Shown here: positions 11,305 through 19,586 of the stretch, piece by piece | Numbering within the stretch: position 1 is the first letter of the stretch | How the letters are laid out: each line of letters opens with the position of its first letter | Assembly (NCBI RefSeq): GCF_900101545.1 | Contig: NZ_FMZU01000007.1 | Location: 211,464-275,463 of the forward strand | DNA length: 64,000 nucleotides | DNA from: Variovorax sp. CF079 | Lineage (GTDB): Bacteria > Pseudomonadota > Gammaproteobacteria > Burkholderiales > Burkholderiaceae_C | Direction of reading: 5' to 3' | Notes under the pieces: model-generated | The model's database searches: none | Seen by the model: the letters and a program-made list of their open reading frames with translations, nothing else | Told to the model about the DNA's origin: nothing | Translations under genes and position numbers: made by a program

Positions 11305-11392
11305 GTTGTTATCTCCAGTGGAAGTCGGCCCGCACCATAGCAACAAAAGCCTGCGCCGAGAAATAGCTCTTTCACATATGCATACTGCCGGC

Positions 11393-11812
11393 ATGCAGAT
11401 TCAAGACAAGCCGCCCTTCGACACGCCCTTCGAATGGATCGGCGGCGAAGCCAAGGTCCACGCGCTGGTCGAGCGCTTCTACGACCTGATGGAGCTGGAA
11501 CCGGCCTATGCGCAACTGCGCGCCGTGCATGGCACGACGCTCGACAACGCGCGCCAGCGGCTGTTCTGGTTTCTCTGCGGCTGGCTCGGCGGGCCGCAGC
11601 ACTACACCGACCGCTTCGGCCATCCGATGCTGCGCGCGCGGCACCTGCCGCAGAGCATCGGAGGGCATTCGATCGGCATCAAGGAGCGCGACCAGTGGCT
11701 GGCCTGCATGGACCAGGCGATGGGGGAGACAGGGGTGCCGGAAGCCTTGCGTGCCCGGCTTCGTGACTCTTTCTTCCAGACCGCCGACTGGATGCGAAAC
11801 AGAAGCGGCTAG
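11393..11812 (+). CDS. Group II truncated hemoglobin-like globin
   Basis: A 139-residue globin. It shows the group II (trHbO) features: tyrosine in the B helix (RFYDLM, Tyr30), F-helix region RARHLPQSIGG with proximal His84, the preceding HYTDRFGHPMLR, and a G-helix tryptophan in ERDQWLACM. Likely binds heme and handles O2/NO or oxidative stress in the cytoplasm. An in-frame ATG 15 bases upstream (11378) is an alternative start. It is divergent from the amino acid importer and its 3' end overlaps the convergent smr gene by 4 bases. Confidence 0.9.
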   Translation: MQIQDKPPFDTPFEWIGGEAKVHALVERFYDLMELEPAYAQLRAVHGTTLDNARQRLFWFLCGWLGGPQHYTDRFGHPMLRARHLPQSIGGHSIGIKERDQWLACMDQAMGETGVPEALRARLRDSFFQTADWMRNRSG

Positions 11813-12465
11813 CGCCGCGCCGGCGCCAGCAGCACCAGCAGCGCGCCGGCTCCACCCTCGGCTGGCTTGGCCTGCACGAAAGCCAGCGTCTCGCTCTTCT
11901 GGATCAGCCAGCGCTGCACCTTGGCCTTGAGGACCGGCTGGCGTCCCGGCGAGCCCAGCCCCTTGCCGTGCACCACGCGCACGCAGCGCAGGCCCTGCTT
12001 GTAGGCATCGCGGATGAAGGCACCGAGCGCCTCGCGGGCCTCGTCGCTGCGCATGCCGTGCAGGTCGATCTGGCGCTGGATCGACCATTCGCCCGCGCGC
12101 AATTTGCGCGTCACGTCGGTGTGGATGCCCGGGCGGCGGAAGCTCATCGCATCGTCGGCGTCGAGCAGCGTGGTGACGTCGAACTCGTCGGACAGCGATT
12201 CGCGCAGCACGCGCTCTTCGTCCAGTTGATGCTGCACCGGGATCGGCGCCGGCGGCTCGGGCGCCAGCGGCACGGCGGCCTTGCGGCGCAGCGGCTGGGT
12301 GGCGCCGATCGCGCGCGCGAACAGGTCCTGTTCGGCCAGGCGCTTCTTCTCGGCGGCCGCGCGCGCAGCGGCCGCGGCGGTTTCGCGCTCGCGCTGTTCG
12401 GCCAGCTTGTGCTGCAGCGTTTTCAGGTCGGCGAGGCTCTTGATGGCTTTGGGTGGGAGAGGCAT
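11809..12465 (-). CDS. Smr/MutS2-domain protein (DNA endonuclease SmrA-like)
   Basis: A 218-residue protein. The first third is charged and helical (a coiled-coil-like stretch around EQRERETAAAAARAAAEKKRL); the C-terminal Smr domain shows QRQIDLHGMRSDEARE with the LHG box, RCVRVVHGKGLGSPGR and VLKAKVQRWLIQ. Smr domains nick DNA or RNA, and stand-alone versions such as SmrA/SmrB have nuclease activity. Located between the globin (convergent) and the broken radC, without clear operon partners. Confidence 0.9.
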   Translation of the reverse strand: MPLPPKAIKSLADLKTLQHKLAEQRERETAAAAARAAAEKKRLAEQDLFARAIGATQPLRRKAAVPLAPEPPAPIPVQHQLDEERVLRESLSDEFDVTTLLDADDAMSFRRPGIHTDVTRKLRAGEWSIQRQIDLHGMRSDEAREALGAFIRDAYKQGLRCVRVVHGKGLGSPGRQPVLKAKVQRWLIQKSETLAFVQAKPAEGGAGALLVLLAPARR

Positions 12466-12497
12466 GGAGCTCAGGATAAGGCTTCGTCGTCTCTTGC

Positions 12498-12944
12498 TCA
12501 GACCAGGCCGCGCTCGGCCATCGACAGGGTCTGGCCACGGGCGACGATCATGTGGTCCGGCGCCGCGAACACCTCGTGCGGCCGCGCGGCGATGTGCAGC
12601 TGCAGGTAGTGCTTGACGGCATCGGGCGAGTCGAACACCGCGCGCTCCTTCAGGCGCTCGGCCAGGGCGCGGCGTGCCAGCTCGAGCACGGCCGCCAGCT
12701 CGGCGCGCTTGGCGGTGCCGCCCAGGCCCTTGATGCGTTTGAGGTCGTCGAGCCCGGCATGGAGGAGCCCGGCCAGCCCGCCGAAGCTGTCGAGCAACTC
12801 CTGGGCGAGCTGCAGCACGTTCTTGCCCGCCGCGCCGGTGCGCAGCAGCAGGGCCAGCAACTCGGCATCGCCGAGCGCAGCGGCGCCCTGCGCGATGAGC
12901 CTTTCGCGCGGGCGCGCCCCGGCCGGCAGATCCTTGAAAGACAT
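12498..12944 (-). pseudogene. radC: RadC with internal deletion removing the JAMM motif
   Basis: The 148-residue frame is RadC at both ends but is about 75 residues shorter than the usual ~225. The N-terminal helix-hairpin-helix region is intact ([41 protein letters not shown]), the text then runs [11 protein letters not shown] and jumps directly to [10 protein letters not shown] and the terminal LSMAERGLV. The missing middle is the part that normally contains the HxHPSG metal site of the JAMM fold. The deletion is in frame, so a shortened protein could still be made, but it cannot have the metalloprotease-like activity of the family. Either a genuine deletion allele or an assembly artefact. 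Confidence 0.85.
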
Positions 12945-13007
12945 GATTTATGCGGGCTCAAGGGCCCCTCCCTAAAATACAGGCCCAGTCTATAGCGATC
13001 CCCCATC

Positions 13008-13463
13008 TTGTCCTCCACCACCACCGCCGTCGTCACGCCCGGCTCCTTTCTCACGCTGCACTACCGGCTGGCCGGGCCGGCGGGCGACATCATCAACACC
13101 TTCAACGACAAGCCCGCCACGCTGTCGCTGGGCACCGGCGAGCTCTCGCCCGCGGTCGAGCAGCGGCTGCTGGGGCTGGAAGAAGGCACGCACGCCACCT
13201 TCGAGCTGCCGGCCGGCGACGCCTTCGGCGAGCGCAACCCCGAGATGCAGCAGTGGGTGGCGCGCAAGCTGCTCGCTCAGATGGGCGACCCCGACGAGCA
13301 GTACGCGGTCGGCGACGTGGTGCAGTTCCCCACGCCCGATGGCAGCGGCAGCTACGCCGGCGCGGTGATCGAGTCGAACGAGACCGCGGTGCGCTTCGAC
13401 TTCAACCATCCGCTCGCAGGTCAGCCCGTGACCTTCGAGGTCCGACTGATCGGCGTGTTGTGA
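13008..13463 (+). CDS. FKBP-type peptidyl-prolyl cis-trans isomerase (SlpA-like)
   Basis: A 151-residue FKBP/SlyD-class protein. The FKBP half-sites are SFLTLHYRL near the start, then [19 protein letters not shown] and, after the IF domain, [24 protein letters not shown], whose NHPLAG block is diagnostic for SlyD/SlpA. No downstream histidine-rich tail, so it is SlpA-like. The start is a TTG at 13008; no better start keeps the conserved first strand. The gene sits immediately before ispH, the same order as slpA-ispH (fkpB-ispH) in E. coli. Confidence 0.9.
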   Translation: MSSTTTAVVTPGSFLTLHYRLAGPAGDIINTFNDKPATLSLGTGELSPAVEQRLLGLEEGTHATFELPAGDAFGERNPEMQQWVARKLLAQMGDPDEQYAVGDVVQFPTPDGSGSYAGAVIESNETAVRFDFNHPLAGQPVTFEVRLIGVL

Positions 13464-13470
13464 GCACCGC

Positions 13471-13540
13471 CGGGCCGCCCCAAGGTGCGAAGGCCCCCTC
13501 GGGGGGCAGCGAGGACACGCCAGTGCCGAGCGTGGGGGCC
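13471..13540 (+). repeat. G/C-rich dispersed intergenic repeat with palindromic core
   Basis: About 70 bases between the FKBP gene and ispH contain the perfect palindrome-like core GCCCCCTCGGGGGGC followed by a GGACACGCCAGTG...GAGCGTGGGGGCC tail. I recognise this as resembling a short intergenic element repeated widely in Comamonadaceae genomes (memory, not a search). Only one copy is seen in this window. It is open in the ispH frame and would be translated if ispH starts at GTG 13460. Confidence 0.55.
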
Positions 13541-13552
13541 AGTTCAACCGGC

Positions 13553-14509
13553 GTGCAAGAGGTCATCCTGGCCGAACCGCGCGGCTTTTGCGCCGGCGTC
13601 GACCGCGCGATCGAGATCGTCGAGCGCGCGCTCGCCAAGTTCGGCGCGCCGATCTACGTGCGCCACGAGATCGTGCACAACACCTACGTGGTCAACGAGC
13701 TCAAGGCCAAGGGCGCGATCTTCATCGAGGACCTGGCCGAGGTGCCGCCGGGCTCTACGCTGGTGTTCAGCGCGCACGGCGTCAGCAAGGCGGTGCAGGC
13801 CGAGGCGCGCGAGCGCGGCTTCGAGGTCTTCGATGCCACCTGCCCGCTGGTGACCAAGGTGCACGTCGAGGTCGCCAAGCTCGCGAAGGAAGGCTACGAG
13901 TTCATCATGATCGGCCACAAGGGCCACCCCGAGGTCGAAGGCACGATGGGGCAGCTGTCGAGCGGCATCCACCTGGTGGAAGACGTGGATGACGTCGCGC
14001 ACGTATCGCCCGCGCAGACCGACAAGCTGGCCGTCGTCACGCAGACCACGCTGTCGGTCGACGATGCGGCCGAGATCTCGGCCGCGGTGCGCGCGCGTTT
14101 TCCGAACGCGCGCGAGCCCAAGCAGCAGGACATCTGCTATGCCACCCAGAACCGGCAGGACGCCGTGAAGCTGCTGAGCCCGCAGGTCGACCTGGTGATC
14201 GTGGTGGGCAGCCCGACCAGCTCCAACAGCAACCGGCTGCGCGAGCTGGCGCAACGGCTGGGCACCGAGAGCTACATGGTCGATTCGGCCGCTGAGCTCC
14301 AGCCCGAATGGTTCGAGGGCAAGAGCCGTGTCGGCTTGACGGCCGGCGCTTCGGCGCCCGAGGTGCTGGTGCGCGAGGTGATCGAGCGCGTCAAGGCGCT
14401 GGGGGCGGTGTCGGTGCGCAAGATGGACGGCATCGAGGAGACGCTCAAGTTCCCGCTGCCCAAGGGCCTGAAGCTCGACGACATTCCCGCACCGGGTCAT
14501 ATCTCGTGA
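13553..14509 (+). CDS. ispH: 4-hydroxy-3-methylbut-2-enyl diphosphate reductase
   Basis: IspH (LytB) makes IPP and DMAPP in the last step of the MEP isoprenoid pathway, using a [4Fe-4S] cluster. From GTG 13553 the protein is 318 residues, matching the family length; the three cluster cysteines are Cys13 ([10 protein letters not shown]), Cys97 (DATCPLV) and Cys195 ([10 protein letters not shown]). SAHGVS and [13 protein letters not shown] are further active-site blocks. A longer reading from GTG 13460, overlapping the FKBP stop, adds 31 residues encoded by the G/C-rich repeat; I prefer the shorter start because the extra residues are repeat-derived. The stop overlaps the next gene's GTG. Confidence 0.95.
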   Translation: MQEVILAEPRGFCAGVDRAIEIVERALAKFGAPIYVRHEIVHNTYVVNELKAKGAIFIEDLAEVPPGSTLVFSAHGVSKAVQAEARERGFEVFDATCPLVTKVHVEVAKLAKEGYEFIMIGHKGHPEVEGTMGQLSSGIHLVEDVDDVAHVSPAQTDKLAVVTQTTLSVDDAAEISAAVRARFPNAREPKQQDICYATQNRQDAVKLLSPQVDLVIVVGSPTSSNSNRLRELAQRLGTESYMVDSAAELQPEWFEGKSRVGLTAGASAPEVLVREVIERVKALGAVSVRKMDGIEETLKFPLPKGLKLDDIPAPGHIS

Positions 14510-15471
14510 GCGGCGCCGCAACCATCGACTGGCGCCGCAACATCGAGGCCGCCGCCCGCCGCCTGCACGAGCGCGCGCCGCATTTTTTGCGCGAGACGCC
14601 GCTGTGGAAGCTGTCGGGCCGTGCGCTGGGTGTGGAAGTGCCGGGCGTCGAGGTCTGGCTCAAGCTCGAGCATCTGCAGGCCAGCGGCAGCTTCAAGGCG
14701 CGCGGCATGATGAATCGTTTGCTGGCCAACGAGATTCCGGAAAGCGGCGCGATCGTGGCTTCTGGCGGCAATGCCGGCATTGCCACAGCGGCGGCCGCGC
14801 ACGCGCTCGGCGTGCATTGCGAGGTGTTCCTGCCCACGGTGTCGCCCGAAGCCAAGCGCGCGCGCCTGCGTGCGCTGGGCGCGACGGTGGTGGTGGGCGG
14901 CGAGATGTACGGCGATGCGCTGGCCGCCTGCCTCGAACGGCAGCGCGAAAGCGGTGCGCTGCTCACCCATGCCTACGACCAGCCCGAGGTGGTGGCCGGC
15001 GCCGGTACGCTCGGTCGCGAGATCGAGCAGCAGGGCGGCCTGCCGGACGCGGTGCTGGTCAGCGTCGGCGGCGGAGGGCTGATCGGCGGGCTGGCGGCCT
15101 GGTTCGAGCAGCGCAGCCGCGTGGTCGCGCTCGAGCCGGAGCGCGCGCCGACGCTGTATCGGGCGCGCGAAGCGGGCGAGCCGGTCGATGTCGAGGTCGG
15201 CGGCGTCGCGGCCGATTCGCTCGGCGCAAGGCGCATCGGCGCGATCGCCTGGGACATCACGCAGCGCCATGTGCGCGATGCGCTGCTCCTGCCCGACGAG
15301 GCGATCCGCGCGGCGCAGCTGTGGCTCTGGAAGGAGCTCAAGCTGGCCGTCGAGCCGGCGGCCGCCTTGCCGCTGGCCGCGCTGCAAAGCGGCGCCTATG
15401 TACCGCGCGAAGGCGAGAAGCTCTGCCTGATCGTCTGCGGCGCGAACGTGGACCCGGCGAGCCTGGCTTAG
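14506..15471 (+). CDS. Threonine/serine dehydratase-like PLP enzyme
   Basis: A 321-residue fold type II PLP enzyme. [18 protein letters not shown] carries the Schiff-base lysine (Lys64), ASGGNAGIA binds PLP, and [10 protein letters not shown] is the phosphate loop. No C-terminal ACT-like regulatory domain is present, so it is like catabolic or single-domain threonine/serine dehydratases rather than biosynthetic IlvA. It starts at GTG 14506 overlapping the ispH stop, so it is translationally coupled to ispH. True substrate uncertain; serine racemase or another hydroxy-amino acid ammonia-lyase is possible. Confidence 0.85.
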   Translation: MSGAATIDWRRNIEAAARRLHERAPHFLRETPLWKLSGRALGVEVPGVEVWLKLEHLQASGSFKARGMMNRLLANEIPESGAIVASGGNAGIATAAAAHALGVHCEVFLPTVSPEAKRARLRALGATVVVGGEMYGDALAACLERQRESGALLTHAYDQPEVVAGAGTLGREIEQQGGLPDAVLVSVGGGGLIGGLAAWFEQRSRVVALEPERAPTLYRAREAGEPVDVEVGGVAADSLGARRIGAIAWDITQRHVRDALLLPDEAIRAAQLWLWKELKLAVEPAAALPLAALQSGAYVPREGEKLCLIVCGANVDPASLA

Positions 15472-15486
15472 GGACTGAACAGGCCC

Positions 15487-15897
15487 TCAGGCCGGCGGCT
15501 GGTCGACGTTGACCATCCACGGCACGCCGAACTTGTCTTCCAGCATGCCGAAGCCGGGGGACCAGAAAGTGGCGGCGTAGGGCATGGTGACTTTCCCGCC
15601 CTCGGACAGCGCCTTGAAGAGCTGTTCGCCTTCTTTCACATCCTTGGCCTGCACCGAGAGCGAAAAGCCCTTGTAGCCGTCGAAGGCCATGCCGGGCGGC
15701 AAGTCCGAGGCCATGATCTGCTTGCCGCGGGCTTCGAGGGTGGCATGCATGATCTTGTTCTTGTGGTCGGCCGGCGTTTCGGCGCCCATCGGGCTCTCGC
15801 CGAAGCTCATGCTGAAGAGGATCTTTCCGCCCAGGCTCTTGGCGTAGAAGGCCAGTGCCTCGGCCGCATTTCCGTTGAAGGACAGATAGGCTTCCAT
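15487..15897 (-). CDS. VOC family protein, PhnB-like
   Basis: A 136-residue glyoxalase/bleomycin-resistance/PhnB-type protein. Typical blocks are YLSFNGNAAEALAFYAKSLGG at the N-terminus and the C-terminal FGMLEDKFGVPWMVN, with the middle MHATLEARGKQIMASD. Proteins of this type are common and mostly uncharacterised; the metal site of true glyoxalases is not obvious. Convergent with the dehydratase gene and divergent from serS, so it is transcribed alone. Confidence 0.85.
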   Translation of the reverse strand: MEAYLSFNGNAAEALAFYAKSLGGKILFSMSFGESPMGAETPADHKNKIMHATLEARGKQIMASDLPPGMAFDGYKGFSLSVQAKDVKEGEQLFKALSEGGKVTMPYAATFWSPGFGMLEDKFGVPWMVNVDQPPA

Positions 15898-15950
15898 CGA
15901 ATCTCCTTGAGTCAGTTGAAAGGGGGAGAGCGATCCTACGCCCCGCCTAA

Positions 15951-17291
<1,341 letters not shown>

Positions 17292-17336
17292 AAAGCGCCC
17301 AAAGCCTCTGCTAGAATCGCGGGCTCGACAGACACC

Positions 17337-17426
17337 GGAGAGGTGGCAGAGTGGTCGAATGTACCTGACTCGAAATCAGGCGTCCGTGCGAACGGACCGA
17401 GGGTTCGAATCCCTCCCTCTCCTCCA
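17337..17426 (+). tRNA. tRNA-Ser (anticodon CGA)
   Basis: A 90-nucleotide class II tRNA. The acceptor arm GGAGAGG pairs with CCTCTCC before the encoded CCA; the anticodon stem-loop CTGACTCGAAATCAG gives anticodon CGA, reading UCG serine codons; a long variable arm (CGTCCGTGCGAACGGACCG) and a T-arm with GGTTCGAATCC are present. The base before CCA reads T rather than the usual G for tRNA-Ser. The gene follows serS, and the DNA to its right looks like an integrated-element remnant, for which tRNA-Ser genes are common targets. Confidence 0.95.
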
Positions 17427-17460
17427 GAAGTAGCGCCGACAAGCGCCACGGACGACCGAA

Positions 17461-17496
17461 AAGCCCTTGAGAATCTACGCTCTAGGGCTTTTTTGT
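17461..17496 (+). terminator. Rho-independent terminator after tRNA-Ser
   Basis: AAGCCCT (17461-17467) pairs with AGGGCTT (17484-17490), extended by a T-run, 35 bases after the tRNA. It would end a serS-tRNA-Ser transcript. Confidence 0.8.
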
Positions 17497-17529
17497 TGCC
17501 TATGTTGTCCGCCAAAGTGCTTTGACAGC

Positions 17530-17700
17530 CCGAGCCAAAACGGGGGGCACAGTTGGGGGCATAAACCGCGATCCGAGCGGTGCCCCTCGAAAATGCCCCC
17601 AGATGCCGCTCACCGACACCGCCTGCAAGAACGCGAAACGCTCACTTGGCGAGCCTGGGTGGCGTGCATACATGTTGCACTACCAGACAGGCATGAAAAA
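17530..17700 (+). pseudogene. Remnant of a tyrosine integrase N-terminus beside tRNA-Ser
   Basis: ATG 17603 opens MPLTDTACKNAK, which matches the conserved first residues of DUF4102-type (P4-like) integrases, but the text after about residue 12 no longer resembles the family and no catalytic region follows. Just upstream are two G-runs, GGGGGGCACAG and TTGGGGGCAT, of the kind that occur as short direct repeats before such integrase genes. I read this as the decayed start of an integrase whose element entered at the tRNA-Ser gene. Short similarity only, hence modest confidence. Confidence 0.45.
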
Positions 17701-17931
17701 GCCCGCCGAAGCGGGCCGTCTGTCGGGCAGCGGGCGAGTTACGCTGCGTCGCGACGTGATTCAAGTCACTTACGTTCGCATGGTAGCGTCGGTGAGTTCC
17801 ATCAATGTCCTTGATGATCACATCAATCTTGATGGACTGCCCGAACTTTGGGCTGCACTCATGATGGTACAGACACCTCCACTGCCCAACATCACCAGCG
17901 TCAGCCGCCGCGCTGTACCTTCCGCCATTCC
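17642..17931 (-). pseudogene. Start-less, probably frameshifted small reading frame
   Basis: On the minus strand, right after the thermonuclease stop, a frame without a usable start codon reads GDVGQWRCLYHHECSPKFGQ, continues IKIDVIIKDIDGTHRRYHAN and runs on to a stop at 17642-17644. The composition (charged, alternating hydrophobic, CxxxHHxC pattern) looks like real protein rather than a shadow. An ATG in another frame, inside the thermonuclease tail, gives MAEGTARR, and near the end a third frame reads ESRRDAA then stop; so one or two frameshifts may have broken a small gene. A hairpin with a T-run on the minus strand lies at 17695-17716. Function unknown. Confidence 0.3.
17695..17716 (-). 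terminator. Minus-strand terminator hairpin
   Basis: GCCCGC (17701-17706), loop CGAA, GCGGGC (17711-17716). Read on the minus strand the hairpin is followed by TTTTTC, so it would stop transcripts coming from the thermonuclease side. Similar hairpins lie near 45370 and 45724. Confidence 0.65.
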
Positions 17932-18386
17932 CACGGCGCCAGGGGCTCCCTATCGGCCCACAACCCTAGATGCTGCGCACGGGCGGTGTACTGCATCTTG
18001 AACAGCGCGCCGTCGTCGCGGGTCGTGTACTGCTCGTAGACCCAAGCCCAGCCGCCAGCTACTTGGTGCCGGCCGGCGTCCTCACCGCGGCATCTCACAT
18101 CCGCCACAGTCCGGCCGTATCGGTCGGTGTCGCGTGGCGAGATCCGAGCCTGTTCCATGTAGCAAAGCGCGCTCAGAGCCTGCTTGCTTCGCTGGCCGTA
18201 GGGCTGACGTGACTCAGGAGCATCGATGGCTGCAAGCCGGACCTTCACCTGCTCGTATGAGCCTGGAGAGCCACAGCGGGCCGTGAGGGTGTCGCCGTCA
18301 CTGATGCCAACGACGAGGCAGGTTCGGGGCTGGGCTTGGGCGGCAAAGGGAAGGGCGAGCAGCAGACAGATGAGGGCGCGGAGCAT
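17901..18386 (-). CDS. Secreted thermonuclease (SNase-like)
   Basis: From Met 18386 the protein is 161 residues with a signal peptide (MLRALICLLLALPFAAQAQ). The staphylococcal-nuclease fold follows: ISDGDTLTARC, the calcium/active-site block VKVRLAAIDAPESRQPYG, and DRYGRTVADVRC with the second active-site arginine. It should cut DNA/RNA outside the cytoplasm. The upstream in-frame extension to 18449 is less likely because it would bury the signal peptide. Such genes are frequent cargo on phage-like and plasmid-like elements, and it sits in the segment between tRNA-Ser and 18600. Confidence 0.88.
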   Translation of the reverse strand: MLRALICLLLALPFAAQAQPRTCLVVGISDGDTLTARCGSPGSYEQVKVRLAAIDAPESRQPYGQRSKQALSALCYMEQARISPRDTDRYGRTVADVRCRGEDAGRHQVAGGWAWVYEQYTTRDDGALFKMQYTARAQHLGLWADREPLAPWEWRKVQRGG

Positions 18387-18534
18387 TGGGAGTAACGGCC
18401 CATGGCTGGGCGAGAGGAGGAAAGGAGCGCGATGATAAGAGGCCGTCAATGCGCCCTGCAGCCCGATATGCGAACGTCTCCCTCCCTCCAGTGACGGATT
18501 TCAAGCTGTCTCAGGAAGCTTCAGAAAACCCCGC

Positions 18535-18572
18535 AAACCCCGCGTCAAGCCTAGGTTTCCGGGGTTTTTTCT
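18535..18572 (+). terminator. Terminator-like hairpin before the LysR gene
   Basis: AAACCCCG (18535-18542) is the exact reverse complement of CGGGGTTT (18560-18567), followed by three more T. The loop is long (17 bases). It separates the tRNA-linked remnant from the LysR gene. Confidence 0.65.
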
Positions 18573-18616
18573 TGCCCGGGCGGTCTCACTCGGCGCAGTG
18601 GTCAAATCCACTCGTC

Positions 18617-19546
18617 ATGATCAACCTGAATCGTTTCGATCTCGTCTCCCTGCGCCTTTTCGTCGCGGTCGTCGATGCAGGAAGCCTGACCGCGGGCGCA
18701 GATCGCTTCGGCGTTTCGCTCCCAGCGGCCAGCAAGCGCATCGCCGATCTCGAACGGCATTGCGGCATCGCCCTGCTCCAGCGGGGGCAGCGCGGCGTGA
18801 CCGCTACGCCGGAGGGACAGACCCTGCACCGACACGCGATCGAAGTGATTGCGCGCCTGGAACAGCTCGTGCAGGCCGTCGACGATTTCCGCTCGGGTGC
18901 CACCGGTCACCTGCGGTTGTGCGCCAATCCTTCCGCTTTCGGAGGCTTCCTGCCAAGCGTGCTGGCAGAGTACGCCCGCCGCTACCCCCATGTCGTGATC
19001 GACATGGAAGATGCCCTGAGCGAGGACGGTATCCGCGCCGTGCAGAAAGGCTTGGCGGAGCTTGCCGTCATTGGCGACAACGTGCCGCACGAAGGCCTCG
19101 AGACAATCGTCTGCAATGTCGACCAGTTGGTCCTGCTCGTGCCGGCAGGTCACGCGCTGGGCAGTCAGCAGAACGCCTCCACAGTGAACGTGTTCGACTA
19201 TGACCTGGTCACTCTGGCGCGAAGCGCATCGCTCACGCGCAAGGTGATGGCGGCGGCCGACGCGGTGAAGCGCACACCACGCATCCGGGTGCAGGTGCGC
19301 AGCTTCGATTCGATGTGCCGCATGGTCGCATGCGGGCTCGGCCTGGCGATCCTGCCACGCGCGGCTGCCGCTCTCTATGCCCAAGCCCTCAACCTCGTGC
19401 AGGTCGGCCTCGAGGGCATCGAGATGGAACGCGTGCTGCTGCTGGCAATGCGGAGCCGCCCGGAACTGTCGACGTCCGCAGCCGCGCTCGTGGAGATGAT
19501 CGAGAGCGCGGCTTCGCTCAGCAGCGTCTCCGCCAGCACTTCATGA
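18617..19546 (+). CDS. LysR family transcriptional regulator
   Basis: A 309-residue LysR regulator. The N-terminal wHTH reads LVSLRLFVAVVDAGSLTAGADRF with the recognition helix LPAASKRIADLERHCG; the effector domain follows with GHLRLCANPSAFGGFLPS. Start at ATG 18617, where the DNA-binding domain begins. The gene is convergent with the large hydrolase gene rather than divergent, so its target is not obvious from position; it may control the hydrolase or an upstream operon lost by rearrangement. Confidence 0.9.
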   Translation: MINLNRFDLVSLRLFVAVVDAGSLTAGADRFGVSLPAASKRIADLERHCGIALLQRGQRGVTATPEGQTLHRHAIEVIARLEQLVQAVDDFRSGATGHLRLCANPSAFGGFLPSVLAEYARRYPHVVIDMEDALSEDGIRAVQKGLAELAVIGDNVPHEGLETIVCNVDQLVLLVPAGHALGSQQNASTVNVFDYDLVTLARSASLTRKVMAAADAVKRTPRIRVQVRSFDSMCRMVACGLGLAILPRAAAALYAQALNLVQVGLEGIEMERVLLLAMRSRPELSTSAAALVEMIESAASLSSVSASTS

Positions 19547-19586
19547 ATCCTGAGAAGGCGATGCTGGTAGCGCATTTCTCTCCTCG

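Noticed and set aside
18470..18491. attR copy of the tRNA-Ser 3' end
   Set aside because: The match to the tRNA end needs a shift and mismatches, so it is mentioned as a possibility but not called as a feature.
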